DNA from: Mucilaginibacter sp.
Lineage (GTDB): Bacteria > Bacteroidota > Bacteroidia > Sphingobacteriales > Sphingobacteriaceae
DNA: 41,083 nucleotides
Assembly (NCBI GenBank): GCA_016763755.1
Contig: JAESTD010000022.1
Location: 1-41,083, forward strand
Reading direction: 5' to 3'
The stretch's first letter is position 1; each line of letters opens with the position of its first letter. A program made the position numbers and the translations under genes. The notes beneath the pieces are model-generated. The model ran no database searches. It was given only the letters and a program-made list of their open reading frames with translations, and was not told the origin of the DNA. Below, piece after piece: positions 1 to 7,449 of the stretch.

Positions 1-117
1 ATAAAACTTTTTAAGTTTTAAGTTAGGATAGAATTTACGTTTGGTTTTAACGTTTGAGTTAGAAACGTTGTGGCCATTCATGTAACCTTTTCCTGTTAAA
101 TCACAAATTCTTGACAT
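1..117 (-). CDS. rpmB: 50S ribosomal protein L28 (5' part, cut by window edge)
   Basis: The minus strand from 117 reads [20 protein letters not shown] and continues with a [10 protein letters not shown] segment to the window edge, 39 codons with no stop. This is the highly conserved N-terminus of bacterial L28, a structural protein of the 50S subunit; the SRxCDLTGK start and the NVSxxxxKTKRKF segment are diagnostic of the family. The full protein is usually about 75-80 residues, so roughly half is present. The ATG at 117 is the only sensible start; as often in Bacteroidota there is no strong Shine-Dalgarno. L28 usually precedes L33 (rpmG) in this phylum, so rpmG is expected just outside the window (inference). 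Confidence 0.93.
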   Translation of the reverse strand, partial: MSRICDLTGKGYMNGHNVSNSNVKTKRKFYPNLKLKKFY

Positions 118-598
118 GACAAATATTTTTTATTTACCCTTCTTCTAAAAAGAGTGTGCAAATATCAGGCTTTTAAGTGAAAATGGCAATAGCGGAAAGA
201 AAATATTTTCAAAAAAGTTATGCCCAATGCAATCGGTCTGATATTATGTATAAGCGTATTGCAAAGTATCGCTATCTTGCTAGACATGATATCAGTGTTG
301 AACAAAGTTAAGATACGCACCCAGATACCATTTCCTAAAAATGGCGCAAACGTTTGCTTTAAGTTTATCCATCAAAAATTGCAACCCACAAAAACAAAAA
401 TCTTGTGCAGGTACTTCTATTTATGAAGGTTTTATTTGCGTTTATGAGCGAAATATCCTCATATTAGCATCAGTAAAACCTTTTAGCAAATATAATTACA
501 GGATTAAATAATCTTTTTAAATTTTTTTAAAAAGATTTTGATATCAATTAGCTATTTTCCTAAAAATAACTAATTTACGCCACCATTATAACCGTATT
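118..598. other. AT-rich intergenic region between rpmB and acs
   Basis: 481 bases separating two divergently transcribed genes, so it should hold both promoters. A 68-codon open frame at 220-426 has no recognisable features and is not called. A perfect 12-bp AT-only hairpin (AATCTTTTTAAA at 510-521, TTTAAAAAGATT at 526-537) lies about 60 bases before acs. I could not identify convincing -33/-7 pairs for either gene. Confidence 0.5.
510..537. repeat. 12-bp perfect inverted repeat upstream of acs
   Basis: AATCTTTTTAAA (510-521) and TTTAAAAAGATT (526-537) are perfect reverse complements around a TTTT loop. The stem has almost no GC, so as RNA it would be weak. It could be a protein-binding palindrome in the acs control region or simply AT-rich sequence. 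Confidence 0.35.
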
Positions 599-2500
599 AT
601 GCAAGTCAAATCATTTGAGGAATACAAGGAGGCCTGGCGCAAAAGCGTGGAGCAGCCTGAACAGTTTTGGGAAGAAATAGCCGGCAACTTTCAGTGGCGC
701 AAAAAGTGGGATAAGGTATTGGAGTGGAACTTTAAAGAACCAAGAGTAGAATGGTTTAAAGGGGCCAAACTCAACATTACCGAAAACTGCCTTGACCGCC
801 ACCTGGAGAAGAACGGCGATGTACCTGCCATTATCTGGGAACCTAATGATCCTACCGAAGATCACCGTGTGTTAACCTACCGCCAACTGCATGATAAGGT
901 TTGCCAGTTTGCCAATGTACTAAAGAACAACGGCGCCAAAAAAGGCGACCGCATATGTATCTATATGCCCATGGTGCCCGAACTGGCTATTGCTGTTTTG
1001 GCCTGTGCTCGCATAGGTGCCATCCATTCGGTGGTATTTGGTGGTTTCTCGGCACAATCAATTGCTGACCGTATCAAAGATGCCGAGTGTAACATCGTTA
1101 TCACTGCTGATGGCAGTTTCCGTGGTACTAAAGAAGTACCTTTAAAATCAGTTATTGATGACGCGCTGGTACAGTGCCCGTCCATAAAACGTGTAATTGT
1201 ACTTACCCGCAGCCATACCCCGGTATCGATGATAAAGGGCCGCGATGTGTGGTGGGAAGATGAAGTAAAAAAAGTAGAAACACAAGGTAACCCCGAATGC
1301 CCTGTTGAAGAGATGGACGCCGAGGATATGCTGTTCATTCTGTATACTTCAGGTTCAACGGGTAAACCTAAGGGTGTTGTGCACACTTGTGGTGGTTACA
1401 TGGTTTACACGGGGTATACCTTCAGTAATGCGTTTCAGTACAAACCGGGCGAGGTTTATTTTTGTACGGCAGATATCGGCTGGATAACCGGTCACTCTTA
1501 TATTGTATATGGTCCGCTTAGTCAGGGTGCTACCACGCTGATGTTTGAAGGCATCCCTACTTGGCCAAATGCAGGCCGTTTTTGGGATATTGTAGAGAAA
1601 TACAAAGTCAATATATTATATACTGCCCCTACAGCCATTCGCTCGTTGATGAGTTTTGGCGATGATGTAATAGCTGGTAAAGATCTAAGCTCGCTGACCA
1701 AATTAGGGTCAGTAGGTGAACCTATAAACGAAGAGGCATGGCACTGGTTCGATGAAAAGATAGGCCATGGCAATTGCCCAATTGTGGATACCTGGTGGCA
1801 AACTGAAACGGGTGGTTTCATGATCTCGCCAATTGCAGGTGTTACCCCAACCAAACCGGGATATGCAACCTTGCCATTGCCAGGCGTGCAGCCGATATTA
1901 GTTGACGAGAACGGTAAAGAGATTGAAGGCAACGGTGTAAACGGAAACCTTTGTATCAAGTTCCCGTGGCCGGGCATGCTGCGCACCACCTACGGCGACC
2001 ACGAGCGTTGCCGCCAGACCTATTTTGCAACTTACGAAAACCTCTACTTCACCGGCGACGGCTGTCTGCGCGATGAGGATGGTTACTACCGCATAACCGG
2101 CCGTGTTGATGATGTGCTGAACGTATCGGGCCACCGCATTGGTACTGCCGAGGTGGAGAATGCCATTAACATGCACAGTACTGTGGTAGAGAGTGCAGTA
2201 GTAGGTTATCCGCACGATATTAAAGGCCAGGGGGTGTATGCCTTTGTGGTAAGTCCCGGCAAGCACGGCGACGAAGAGATTACCCGCAAGGATATCATCA
2301 TGACCGTATCGCGCATCATCGGCCCTATTGCCAAGCCGGACAAGATCCAATTTGTAAGCGGCCTGCCAAAAACACGCTCGGGCAAGATCATGCGCCGTAT
2401 CCTCAGGAAGATAGCCGAAGGCGATACATCTAACCTGGGCGATACCTCAACCTTGCTTGATCCGGCTGTTGTGGATGAGATTAAGGCGGGAGCGTTGTAG
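599..2500 (+). CDS. acs: acetyl-CoA synthetase (AMP-forming)
   Basis: 633-residue acyl-adenylate-forming enzyme that activates acetate to acetyl-AMP and then acetyl-CoA, cytosolic, linking acetate to the TCA cycle. Visible motifs in order: an N-terminal ACAS_N-type segment (EEYKEAWRKSVEQPEQFW), the A3 phosphate-binding loop YTSGSTGKPKG at 249-259, the WWQTETGG adenine-binding motif at 399-406, the hinge/A8 region with YFTGDGCLRDEDGYYRITGRVDD, and the C-terminal A10 motif PKTRSGKIMRR. Its lysine (K596) is the catalytic residue that is reversibly acetylated in characterised Acs enzymes. Length matches the family (about 650). The ATG at 599 gives the normal N-terminus. It appears monocistronic, with a terminator at 2665-2698. 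Confidence 0.97.
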   Translation: MQVKSFEEYKEAWRKSVEQPEQFWEEIAGNFQWRKKWDKVLEWNFKEPRVEWFKGAKLNITENCLDRHLEKNGDVPAIIWEPNDPTEDHRVLTYRQLHDKVCQFANVLKNNGAKKGDRICIYMPMVPELAIAVLACARIGAIHSVVFGGFSAQSIADRIKDAECNIVITADGSFRGTKEVPLKSVIDDALVQCPSIKRVIVLTRSHTPVSMIKGRDVWWEDEVKKVETQGNPECPVEEMDAEDMLFILYTSGSTGKPKGVVHTCGGYMVYTGYTFSNAFQYKPGEVYFCTADIGWITGHSYIVYGPLSQGATTLMFEGIPTWPNAGRFWDIVEKYKVNILYTAPTAIRSLMSFGDDVIAGKDLSSLTKLGSVGEPINEEAWHWFDEKIGHGNCPIVDTWWQTETGGFMISPIAGVTPTKPGYATLPLPGVQPILVDENGKEIEGNGVNGNLCIKFPWPGMLRTTYGDHERCRQTYFATYENLYFTGDGCLRDEDGYYRITGRVDDVLNVSGHRIGTAEVENAINMHSTVVESAVVGYPHDIKGQGVYAFVVSPGKHGDEEITRKDIIMTVSRIIGPIAKPDKIQFVSGLPKTRSGKIMRRILRKIAEGDTSNLGDTSTLLDPAVVDEIKAGAL

Positions 2501-2525
2501 GTAAACTTTTTGGCATTGAGCATAA

Positions 2526-2608
2526 GGCCTCACCTAAATCCTCTCCGAAGGAGAGGATTTGAAAAAAGATTATCAGAACCCTCTCCTTTGGAGAGGGCAG
2601 GGTGAGGC
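2526..2608. repeat. cloverleaf-like palindromic repeat (REP-like)
   Basis: Nested inverted repeats: outer arms GCCTCACC (2527-2534) and GGTGAGGC (2601-2608) enclose two perfect hairpins. The first is AAATCCTCTCC/GGAGAGGATTT (2536-2546/2550-2560, loop GAA). The second is CCCTCTCC/GGAGAGGG (2579-2586/2590-2597, loop TTT). The two inner hairpins share the CCTCTCC/GGAGAGG core. The layout looks like a mobile intergenic repeat rather than a simple terminator, since there is no T-tract. Dispersed repeats of this flavour are known in Bacteroidota genomes; mobilisation by a REP-associated (RAYT) transposase is inference. Only one copy is visible in this window. Confidence 0.7.
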
Positions 2609-2664
2609 ATCTAAGATTGATTCTCCGCAATCCAGCGGATCGTAATTGACATAACCGATATTAT

Positions 2665-2698
2665 GCCCCGTTCCAAGCAATTGAAACGGGGCTTTTTT
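2665..2698 (+). terminator. Rho-independent terminator of acs
   Basis: Stem GCCCCGTT (2665-2672) pairs with AACGGGGC (2685-2692), followed by TTTTTT at 2693-2698. It lies downstream of acs and just before the next gene. Confidence 0.85.
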
Positions 2699-2723
2699 GT
2701 ACATTTATTGTTCAAGCCCAAAC

Positions 2724-3869
2724 ATGCCACAAACAATAACAACTGAACATCACTCAAAACCCAAAGTAGTCTATATAGATAATATCAAAGTAGTGCTTAC
2801 CGCCCTTGTAGTAATGCACCATGCTTGTGTTACCTATGGCGCACCGGGTGGCTGGTATTACTCGGAGAAAACGGCCAATGCAGCGGCCGCAATACCCATG
2901 ACTTTGTTTGTGGCTGTAAACCAGTCGTTTTTTATGGGATGCTTCTTTTTTCTGTCGGCGTTGTTTGTGCCGGCCTCGTATCATAAAAAAGGGGCAATGC
3001 GTTTCTTGGGCGATAGGTTGTTGCGTTTCGGTATTCCGCTTGTTTTCTATTCATTTATTTTATCACCCGTTATGAATTTCCTGGTGTATAGGTATGCGGG
3101 AAATCATCTCATTACTTTTGGGCAGTTTTTGAGCGGATACGATGGCTGGATTCAATTCGGCGTACTTTGGTTTGTGTGGGCGCTCCTGGCTTTTAATATC
3201 CTTTATGTTATTGTCCGAAAACTTACCGGTGATAATCCTGTAACTTTAAGGATACCCTCTGTTAATGCAATAATGCTTTTTACTGCGGGATTGTCATTAG
3301 TTACTTTTCTTGTTCGGATTATCTTCCCGGTAGGATGGACACTGCAGCCCTTCGGTTTTCAATTGGGCCATTTTCCGCAATATATTGCATTATTTGGCAT
3401 CGGTATTGTAGCCGCTAACAACAACTGGTTGCCACAAGCCGATTATAAAAAAGGTGTATTTATGGCCTGGCTGGCAGTGGTAATGATAGTAATTATCTTT
3501 CCGGCTATTTATGCGCTGAAAGTGATATTTGTTAGTCCGATAGAGTGGTTTAGCGGCGGCTTGCACGATGAAGCTGCCATGTACGCCTTTTGGGAACAAT
3601 TCACAGGCGTGGCTATCATTACTGCGCTCATATGCATTGGCAAGTACAGGTGGAATACTCAATCTAAATTTATGGCAAACCTCTCGCGCTCGGCTTTTGC
3701 GGTATATATCCTGCATCCGCTGGTGTTGATATCGTTATCTATGCTGTTGATCAATTGGAAGATAGATCCCGGTTTTAAAGTGTTGGTGGTTGCGCCCTTT
3801 GGGGTGGTGCTTAGTTTTTTGCTGGGGAGTTTAGTAGTGCACATCCCGGGTGTTAACCGTATTATTTAA
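2724..3869 (+). CDS. acyltransferase family 3 membrane protein
   Basis: About 381 residues with roughly ten hydrophobic segments. It begins with the acyltransferase-3 signature (YIDNIKVVLTALVVMHHAC), where the early histidine pair corresponds to the active-site region. This is followed by FFFLSALFVPASYHKKG and RFLGDRLLRFGIPLVFYS, typical of the OafA/MdoC superfamily that transfers acyl groups to sugars or glycans at the inner membrane. The acceptor cannot be told from sequence. I chose the ATG at 2724: the upstream in-frame TTG at 2697 lies in the acs terminator tail and would add nine non-conserved residues. It is followed after 44 bases by surE on the same strand, with a separate promoter-like box there. 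Confidence 0.85.
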   Translation: MPQTITTEHHSKPKVVYIDNIKVVLTALVVMHHACVTYGAPGGWYYSEKTANAAAAIPMTLFVAVNQSFFMGCFFFLSALFVPASYHKKGAMRFLGDRLLRFGIPLVFYSFILSPVMNFLVYRYAGNHLITFGQFLSGYDGWIQFGVLWFVWALLAFNILYVIVRKLTGDNPVTLRIPSVNAIMLFTAGLSLVTFLVRIIFPVGWTLQPFGFQLGHFPQYIALFGIGIVAANNNWLPQADYKKGVFMAWLAVVMIVIIFPAIYALKVIFVSPIEWFSGGLHDEAAMYAFWEQFTGVAIITALICIGKYRWNTQSKFMANLSRSAFAVYILHPLVLISLSMLLINWKIDPGFKVLVVAPFGVVLSFLLGSLVVHIPGVNRII

Positions 3870-3900
3870 AATAGCATCGGTGCAAAGCCCTTATAATCGC

Positions 3901-3908
3901 TATTTTTG
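3901..3908 (+). promoter_or_regulatory. -7 box of a surE promoter (TATTTTTG)
   Basis: TATTTTTG matches the Bacteroidota -7 consensus TAnnTTTG exactly and ends five bases before the surE ATG, suggesting a very short or absent leader. A clear -33 TTTG at the usual spacing is not visible. Confidence 0.4.
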
Positions 3909-3913
3909 TGGCG

Positions 3914-4687
3914 ATGAAAAACAAGCAACCTAACATACTGGTAGTAAACGATGATGGCATAACCGCGCCGGGCATAAAAGCCCTGATGCATGCCATGAAA
4001 GATCTTGGCCGTGTAGTGGTGGTAGCGCCCGACAGCCCGCAATCAGGCATGGGGCATGCTATAACCATTGGTAAACCGTTGCGTTTCGATAAGATAGAGC
4101 TTTATGACGGTATCGAAACCTACCGCTGCAGCGGTACCCCGGTTGATTGTGTTAAGCTTGCCGTTAACTCGGTATTTAAGGGCCAAAAGCCCGATCTGTG
4201 TGTATCAGGCATCAACCACGGACTTAACAATTCTATCAATGTGCTATACCGGGGCACCATGTCTGCGGCGGTTGAGGGTGCTATCGAAAGTATCCCTTCT
4301 ATCGGTTTTTCATTAGATGATTACACCATGCAGGCCGATTTTGAGCCGTGCATCAAATTTGTAAAAGAAATAGCCTCGCAGGTGCTGGAGCATGGTTTGC
4401 CAATAGGCACGGTGTTGAATGTGAATTTCCCGCAGGGCGATAATATAAAAGGTATAAAAGTTTGCCGCCAGGCCAACGCCAAATGGGCCGAGGAATTTGA
4501 CGAGCGCAAAGATCCGCATGGGAGGCCTTACTACTGGCTAACCGGTGTGTTCCAGAACAATGATAACGGCGAGGATACTGATGTTTGGGCATTAGATCAT
4601 AACTATGCATCAGTAGTGCCGGTGCAGTTTGATATGACGGCGCATCACGCCATTCCTGTTTTAAATAGCTGGAAGTTTAATGTTTAA
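3914..4687 (+). CDS. surE: 5'/3'-nucleotidase SurE
   Basis: 257-residue SurE-family metal-dependent nucleotidase that dephosphorylates nucleoside monophosphates, cytosolic, associated with stationary-phase survival. Family motifs are intact: NDDG at 12-15 (metal ligands D13, D14), DSPQSGMG with S44 at the position of the conserved metal-site serine, SGTPVDCVK, and SGINHGLN with N101, followed by YRGTMSAAVEGA. The ATG at 3914 places the hydrophobic strand NILVVNDDG at the usual distance from the N-terminus; an in-frame GTG two codons upstream is less likely. The 3' end overlaps the next small gene by eight bases, so translation is probably coupled within a surE-membrane protein-lpxB operon. 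Confidence 0.95.
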   Translation: MKNKQPNILVVNDDGITAPGIKALMHAMKDLGRVVVVAPDSPQSGMGHAITIGKPLRFDKIELYDGIETYRCSGTPVDCVKLAVNSVFKGQKPDLCVSGINHGLNNSINVLYRGTMSAAVEGAIESIPSIGFSLDDYTMQADFEPCIKFVKEIASQVLEHGLPIGTVLNVNFPQGDNIKGIKVCRQANAKWAEEFDERKDPHGRPYYWLTGVFQNNDNGEDTDVWALDHNYASVVPVQFDMTAHHAIPVLNSWKFNV

Positions 4688-4940
4688 CAGGAACAACACC
4701 ATATTGGGCATTGTGCTTGCTTGCCTGCCGCCGCTGGTGCTTTGGCTTATCTTTGTTATATTTTTAAAGAACGATGCCATTATCATGAACAAGCCGGCTA
4801 TCCCATACCTGATAGCCATTGGGTTAAACCTGATTATGTTGCGCTATTATGCCCGCAAACATTTTGATCTTACATCGCGCGGTATCATGATCACTACTTT
4901 TGCGTGTATGTTGCTCATCGCCATATTTAAATTCCGTTAA
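4680..4940 (+). CDS. small membrane protein of unknown function
   Basis: 86 residues with three predicted transmembrane segments (about 8-29, 40-54 and 69-85) and short charged connectors such as RYYARKHFD. It overlaps the end of surE by eight bases and ends two bases before lpxB, so it is clearly part of the same transcription unit. I recognise no domain. Its place next to lpxB suggests a link to the envelope, but this is inference only. It could be a stabilising subunit or a lipid-handling accessory protein. Confidence 0.8.
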   Translation: MFNRNNTILGIVLACLPPLVLWLIFVIFLKNDAIIMNKPAIPYLIAIGLNLIMLRYYARKHFDLTSRGIMITTFACMLLIAIFKFR

Positions 4941-4942
4941 GC

Positions 4943-6055
4943 ATGAAGTATTATCTGGTGGCCGGCGAGGCTTCGGGCGATCTGCACGGGGCAAACCTGA
5001 TGAAAGCTTTGAAAGAGCGGGATGCTGATGCAGAGTTCCGCTACTTTGGCGGCGATCTAATGCAAGCCGAAGGTGGTACCCTGGTAAAACACTATGCCGA
5101 TATGGCCTTTATGGGTTTTGTTGAGGTAGTGATGAATTTGCAGACCATTCTTAAAAACTTAAAAACCTGCAAGCAGGATATCCTCAGTTATCAGCCTGAT
5201 GTTTTGGTATTGATAGACTTTCCGGGCTTTAATTTAAAGATAGCCGAGTTTGCTAAACAACATGGTCTGCTGGTTTGCTATTACATTTCCCCAAAAGTTT
5301 GGGCATGGAACCAGAAGCGTGTCCTAAAAATAAAACGTGTTGTAGATCATCTATTCTGTATCCTGCCTTTTGAGGTGCAGTTTTATAACGAGTGGGGGAT
5401 GGATATCGATTACGTGGGCAATCCGCTGCTGGATGCAGTTGATGCCTTTAAGCCGGATGTAGATTTCAGGACAACGCACAAACTTACAAACCAGAAAATA
5501 GTTGCTCTATTGCCGGGTAGCCGTAAACAAGAGATAAGTCGTTTACTACCTGATATGATTGTGGCAGGGCAAAAATTTACCGGCTATGCCTTGGTGATTG
5601 CCGGTGCGCCATCGTTCGATGCTGATTATTACAAGCAATACATGAACGGTGTGGATGTGCCCGTTATTTTTAATCATACTTACGATCTTTTACACAATGC
5701 AGCAGCTGCACTTGTTGCATCGGGGACGGCTACTTTAGAGACGGCTTTATTTGATGTACCGCAAGTAGTACTTTATAAAGGTAACGCGCTTACCATTGGC
5801 ATCGCCAAGATGCTGGTGAAGGTCAAATTTATATCGCTGGTAAATTTGATCATGGATAAACTGGTGGTAAAAGAACTGATACAAGAAGACTGTAACCCCG
5901 AAGCTATCGCTACCGAACTGAATAAACTCCTTAACAACAACACCTACCGCAGCGATATGCTGCACAATTATGATTTGCTTGACGAGCGCATGGGCCAGCC
6001 CGGGGCTTCGGCTAAAACGGCATCGCTTATCATTAAATACGCCTCAAAAAAATAA
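4943..6055 (+). CDS. lpxB: lipid-A-disaccharide synthase
   Basis: 370-residue GT19 glycosyltransferase that condenses UDP-2,3-diacylglucosamine with lipid X (2,3-diacylglucosamine 1-phosphate) to form the lipid A disaccharide at the inner membrane. The N-terminus MKYYLVAGEASGDLHGA is the family hallmark. Further conserved stretches are YFGGDLMQAEGG, FMGFVEVV, LVLIDFPGFNLKIA, YYISPKVWAWN, VGNPLLDAV, ALLPGSRKQEI, and the C-terminal VASGTATLETALF and PQVVLYKGN sugar-nucleotide region. Length is normal. It is the last gene of the surE operon, followed directly by a bidirectional terminator hairpin. Confidence 0.97.
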   Translation: MKYYLVAGEASGDLHGANLMKALKERDADAEFRYFGGDLMQAEGGTLVKHYADMAFMGFVEVVMNLQTILKNLKTCKQDILSYQPDVLVLIDFPGFNLKIAEFAKQHGLLVCYYISPKVWAWNQKRVLKIKRVVDHLFCILPFEVQFYNEWGMDIDYVGNPLLDAVDAFKPDVDFRTTHKLTNQKIVALLPGSRKQEISRLLPDMIVAGQKFTGYALVIAGAPSFDADYYKQYMNGVDVPVIFNHTYDLLHNAAAALVASGTATLETALFDVPQVVLYKGNALTIGIAKMLVKVKFISLVNLIMDKLVVKELIQEDCNPEAIATELNKLLNNNTYRSDMLHNYDLLDERMGQPGASAKTASLIIKYASKK

Positions 6056-6083
6056 GGCTCTGCTATCAAAGTAGCCGAGCCTT
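6046..6083. terminator. bidirectional terminator between lpxB and minus-strand small genes
   Basis: AAGGCTC (6054-6060) pairs with GAGCCTT (6077-6083), and inside it GCTA/TAGC continues the stem after one mismatch. On the minus strand the hairpin is followed by a run of seven T (6052-6046), giving a good terminator for the small genes at 6131-6682. For lpxB it is a weaker hairpin starting at the stop codon. Confidence 0.65.
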
Positions 6084-6130
6084 AAGTTCTCAAAGGTGAA
6101 ATGTTTAAAATAGAATAGATATATGATTGA

Positions 6131-6286
6131 TCAGGCGGCCGACAATTGATGTTGTGCGGCTTTCTGTTTGTTGCTTATGAACAGGTTGCGGTCTCTGAAA
6201 GCCTTCAGGTCTCCCATCAGTAAGTTCCTTAATTCATTATCAAAACGGGTAACTAATTTACTGGTTGCTGGTTTGCTGGTTTTCAT
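6131..6286 (-). CDS. very small protein, tandem paralogue A (51 aa)
   Basis: 51 codons from ATG at 6286 to TGA. The N-terminal part MKTSKPATSKLVTRFDNELR continues with NLLMGDLKAFRDRN and aligns without gaps with the 36-residue product encoded at 6345-6455: MKTxK, TSKL, R, D, EL, NLL and DLKA are shared. Conservation of amino acids between two adjacent short frames is strong evidence that both are real genes. Charged, no membrane segment or signal peptide. The sequences before both starts also resemble each other (ACTGAACA). No family recognised. Confidence 0.62.
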   Translation of the reverse strand: MKTSKPATSKLVTRFDNELRNLLMGDLKAFRDRNLFISNKQKAAQHQLSAA

Positions 6287-6344
6287 AGGTAGATGTTCAG
6301 TGTTGTAAGTTTGTTATGCTGGTGTAGATGTGTTTTATATATAG

Positions 6345-6455
6345 TTATGCCGCTCTTTTTAATTTGCTCGCTTTTAAGTCGTTCAACAAAAGGTTCATCA
6401 ATTCCTTATCAATACGGTTTGCTAATTTACTGGTAGATGTTTTTTGAGTTTTCAT
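6345..6455 (-). CDS. very small protein, tandem paralogue B (36 aa)
   Basis: 36 codons from ATG at 6455 to TAA: MKTQKTSTSKLANRIDKELM, then NLLLNDLKASKLKRAA. It is a shorter copy of the 51-residue paralogue just downstream (about 18 identical positions in the first 30). The basic C-terminus and amphipathic spacing of Leu (ELMNLLLNDLKA) suggest a helix that might bind a partner or membrane surface; this is inference. It probably forms an operon with the genes at 6491-6682 and 6131-6286. No family recognised. Confidence 0.6.
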   Translation of the reverse strand: MKTQKTSTSKLANRIDKELMNLLLNDLKASKLKRAA

Positions 6456-6490
6456 GGTTCAAGTATTTGTGTGTTCAGTTATAGTTATTG

Positions 6491-6682
6491 TTAATTGTCT
6501 TTATGTTCTTCGTCGTTATTTTCGTCCTGGTTCTCGCTTAAGTTATCGTGCCTGCGTTTAGCCTCTTTGTATTGTCGCTCTATTTGTTCTTTGTCGCGAC
6601 TATCTGAGGTTTTTTCGGGCTCGGCCGGATTGTCCCATTTTTTTTCTCCCTCGTTTGTCTCAGTTATTTCGTCGATAGCCAT
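6491..6682 (-). CDS. small, highly charged hydrophilic protein
   Basis: 63 codons from ATG at 6682. The product is almost entirely hydrophilic, rich in Glu, Asp, Asn, Lys and Arg (for example EQIERQYKEAKRRHDNLSEN), likely disordered or a single charged helix, with no signal or membrane segment. A TTG 30 bases upstream would extend it by ten residues, but the ATG is preferred. It is first in the minus-strand series, 35 bases before the 36-residue gene. An antisense frame of similar length on the plus strand is Ser/Leu-rich and less protein-like. Function unknown. Confidence 0.5.
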   Translation of the reverse strand: MAIDEITETNEGEKKWDNPAEPEKTSDSRDKEQIERQYKEAKRRHDNLSENQDENNDEEHKDN

Positions 6683-6887
6683 GATAACGTTGTTTGGTGA
6701 GTAGTATTCCAATTGAGTGCCAAAAAATCAGAAAAGCACCAAAAAAGTCAAATTATGCGTGAGATTTTTTTCAACAGCCCATCGATCATCGGTTTTTAAG
6801 CGTTTTTGTACCAATTTCCCCATTAGTATTGCGTAAATAATGTATGGAAAGTTAGAAAATGCTGTTGCTAAGAATAGTCAACTAATC

Positions 6888-6943
6888 ATTAAGCGCTTAA
6901 TAAGTGTTCGATTTCGAACATTTAAGTGTTCGAATGCATTCGA
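6888..6943. promoter_or_regulatory. array of three palindromes with 22-base direct repeat
   Basis: Three perfect palindromes follow each other: ATTAAGCGCTTAAT (6888-6901), TGTTCGATTTCGAACA (6905-6920) and TCGAATGCATTCGA (6930-6943). In addition the 11-mer TAAGTGTTCGA occurs at 6901-6911 and again at 6923-6933, a spacing of exactly 22 bases or about two helical turns. This is what a cooperative binding site for a dimeric regulator looks like. The regulator and target gene are unknown; the small minus-strand genes (about 205 bases away) and the antiporter (about 510 bases away) are the neighbours. Confidence 0.6.
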
Positions 6944-7361
6944 TTTAAGTTTTTTATGATTAAAATGGCAAAAAATCCAAAAAAAATCTTTTTTTAACTC
7001 TTTTTAATAGAAAACTCTTTAAAATTTATTCTTTATGGGTTGTTTATTTAGGTTTACGCCTAATTACGTATTGTTTATGGTGGTTTTTATTGGTTATTTC
7101 TGTTAAATTTATGTTAAACTGATGTTATAGTATTTATTTTTTCATGATTAATCAAAAAAATACTTAAAAAATTATGTTTGTTTTGATAAACGTTAATATA
7201 TTTGCTTCATCGTTGCGAGAGCGATAAAATAATTTGGTTGTGAATAAAAAAGTTACAAATAAATTACAAAATAAATTTTCGCATTTGAAATGATAGTGTT
7301 ATTTTTACACTATCAAAATTTAATAAAAAGTCTTCTCATAATTTAGGTTTATAATTGGTTA

Positions 7362-7397
7362 GTAAAGGCCCCTGCCCATCAGGGGCTTTACTTTTTT
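7362..7397 (+). terminator. orphan Rho-independent terminator
   Basis: GTAAAGGCCCCTG (7362-7374) pairs with CAGGGGCTTTAC (7380-7391) with one bulged G, followed by a run of T from 7392. No plus-strand gene precedes it since lpxB ended 1.3 kb earlier with its own hairpin. It implies a short non-coding transcript, or an attenuator in the leader of the antiporter gene 50 bases downstream. Confidence 0.75.
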
Positions 7398-7449
7398 TAA
7401 TACTTTCCAAACCCTTTTGTATATTTTTTAGTTCAGTCACCAATCTATC

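Larger units (their letters stand above)
6683..7449. other. AT-rich gene-free region with palindrome array and orphan terminator
   Basis: 767 bases without a convincing coding frame on either strand. It holds the array of palindromes at 6888-6943, long A/T runs from about 6950 to 7350, and a strong plus-strand terminator at 7362-7397 that has no upstream gene. It separates the minus-strand small genes from the plus-strand antiporter, so it must hold both of their promoters. Confidence 0.6.

Noticed and set aside
220-426. 68-codon frame upstream of acs
   Set aside because: No homology-like features, weak context, in an AT-rich divergent promoter region.
961-2523. Several long minus-strand frames across acs
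   Set aside because: Antisense shadows of a fully conserved enzyme gene.
2527-2608. CRISPR repeat or terminator at the cloverleaf repeat
   Set aside because: No spacer-repeat periodicity and no T-run; only one composite palindrome.
6495-6704. Plus-strand frame opposite the charged small gene
   Set aside because: Ser/Leu/Cys-rich composition typical of an antisense shadow; the minus-strand reading is more protein-like.
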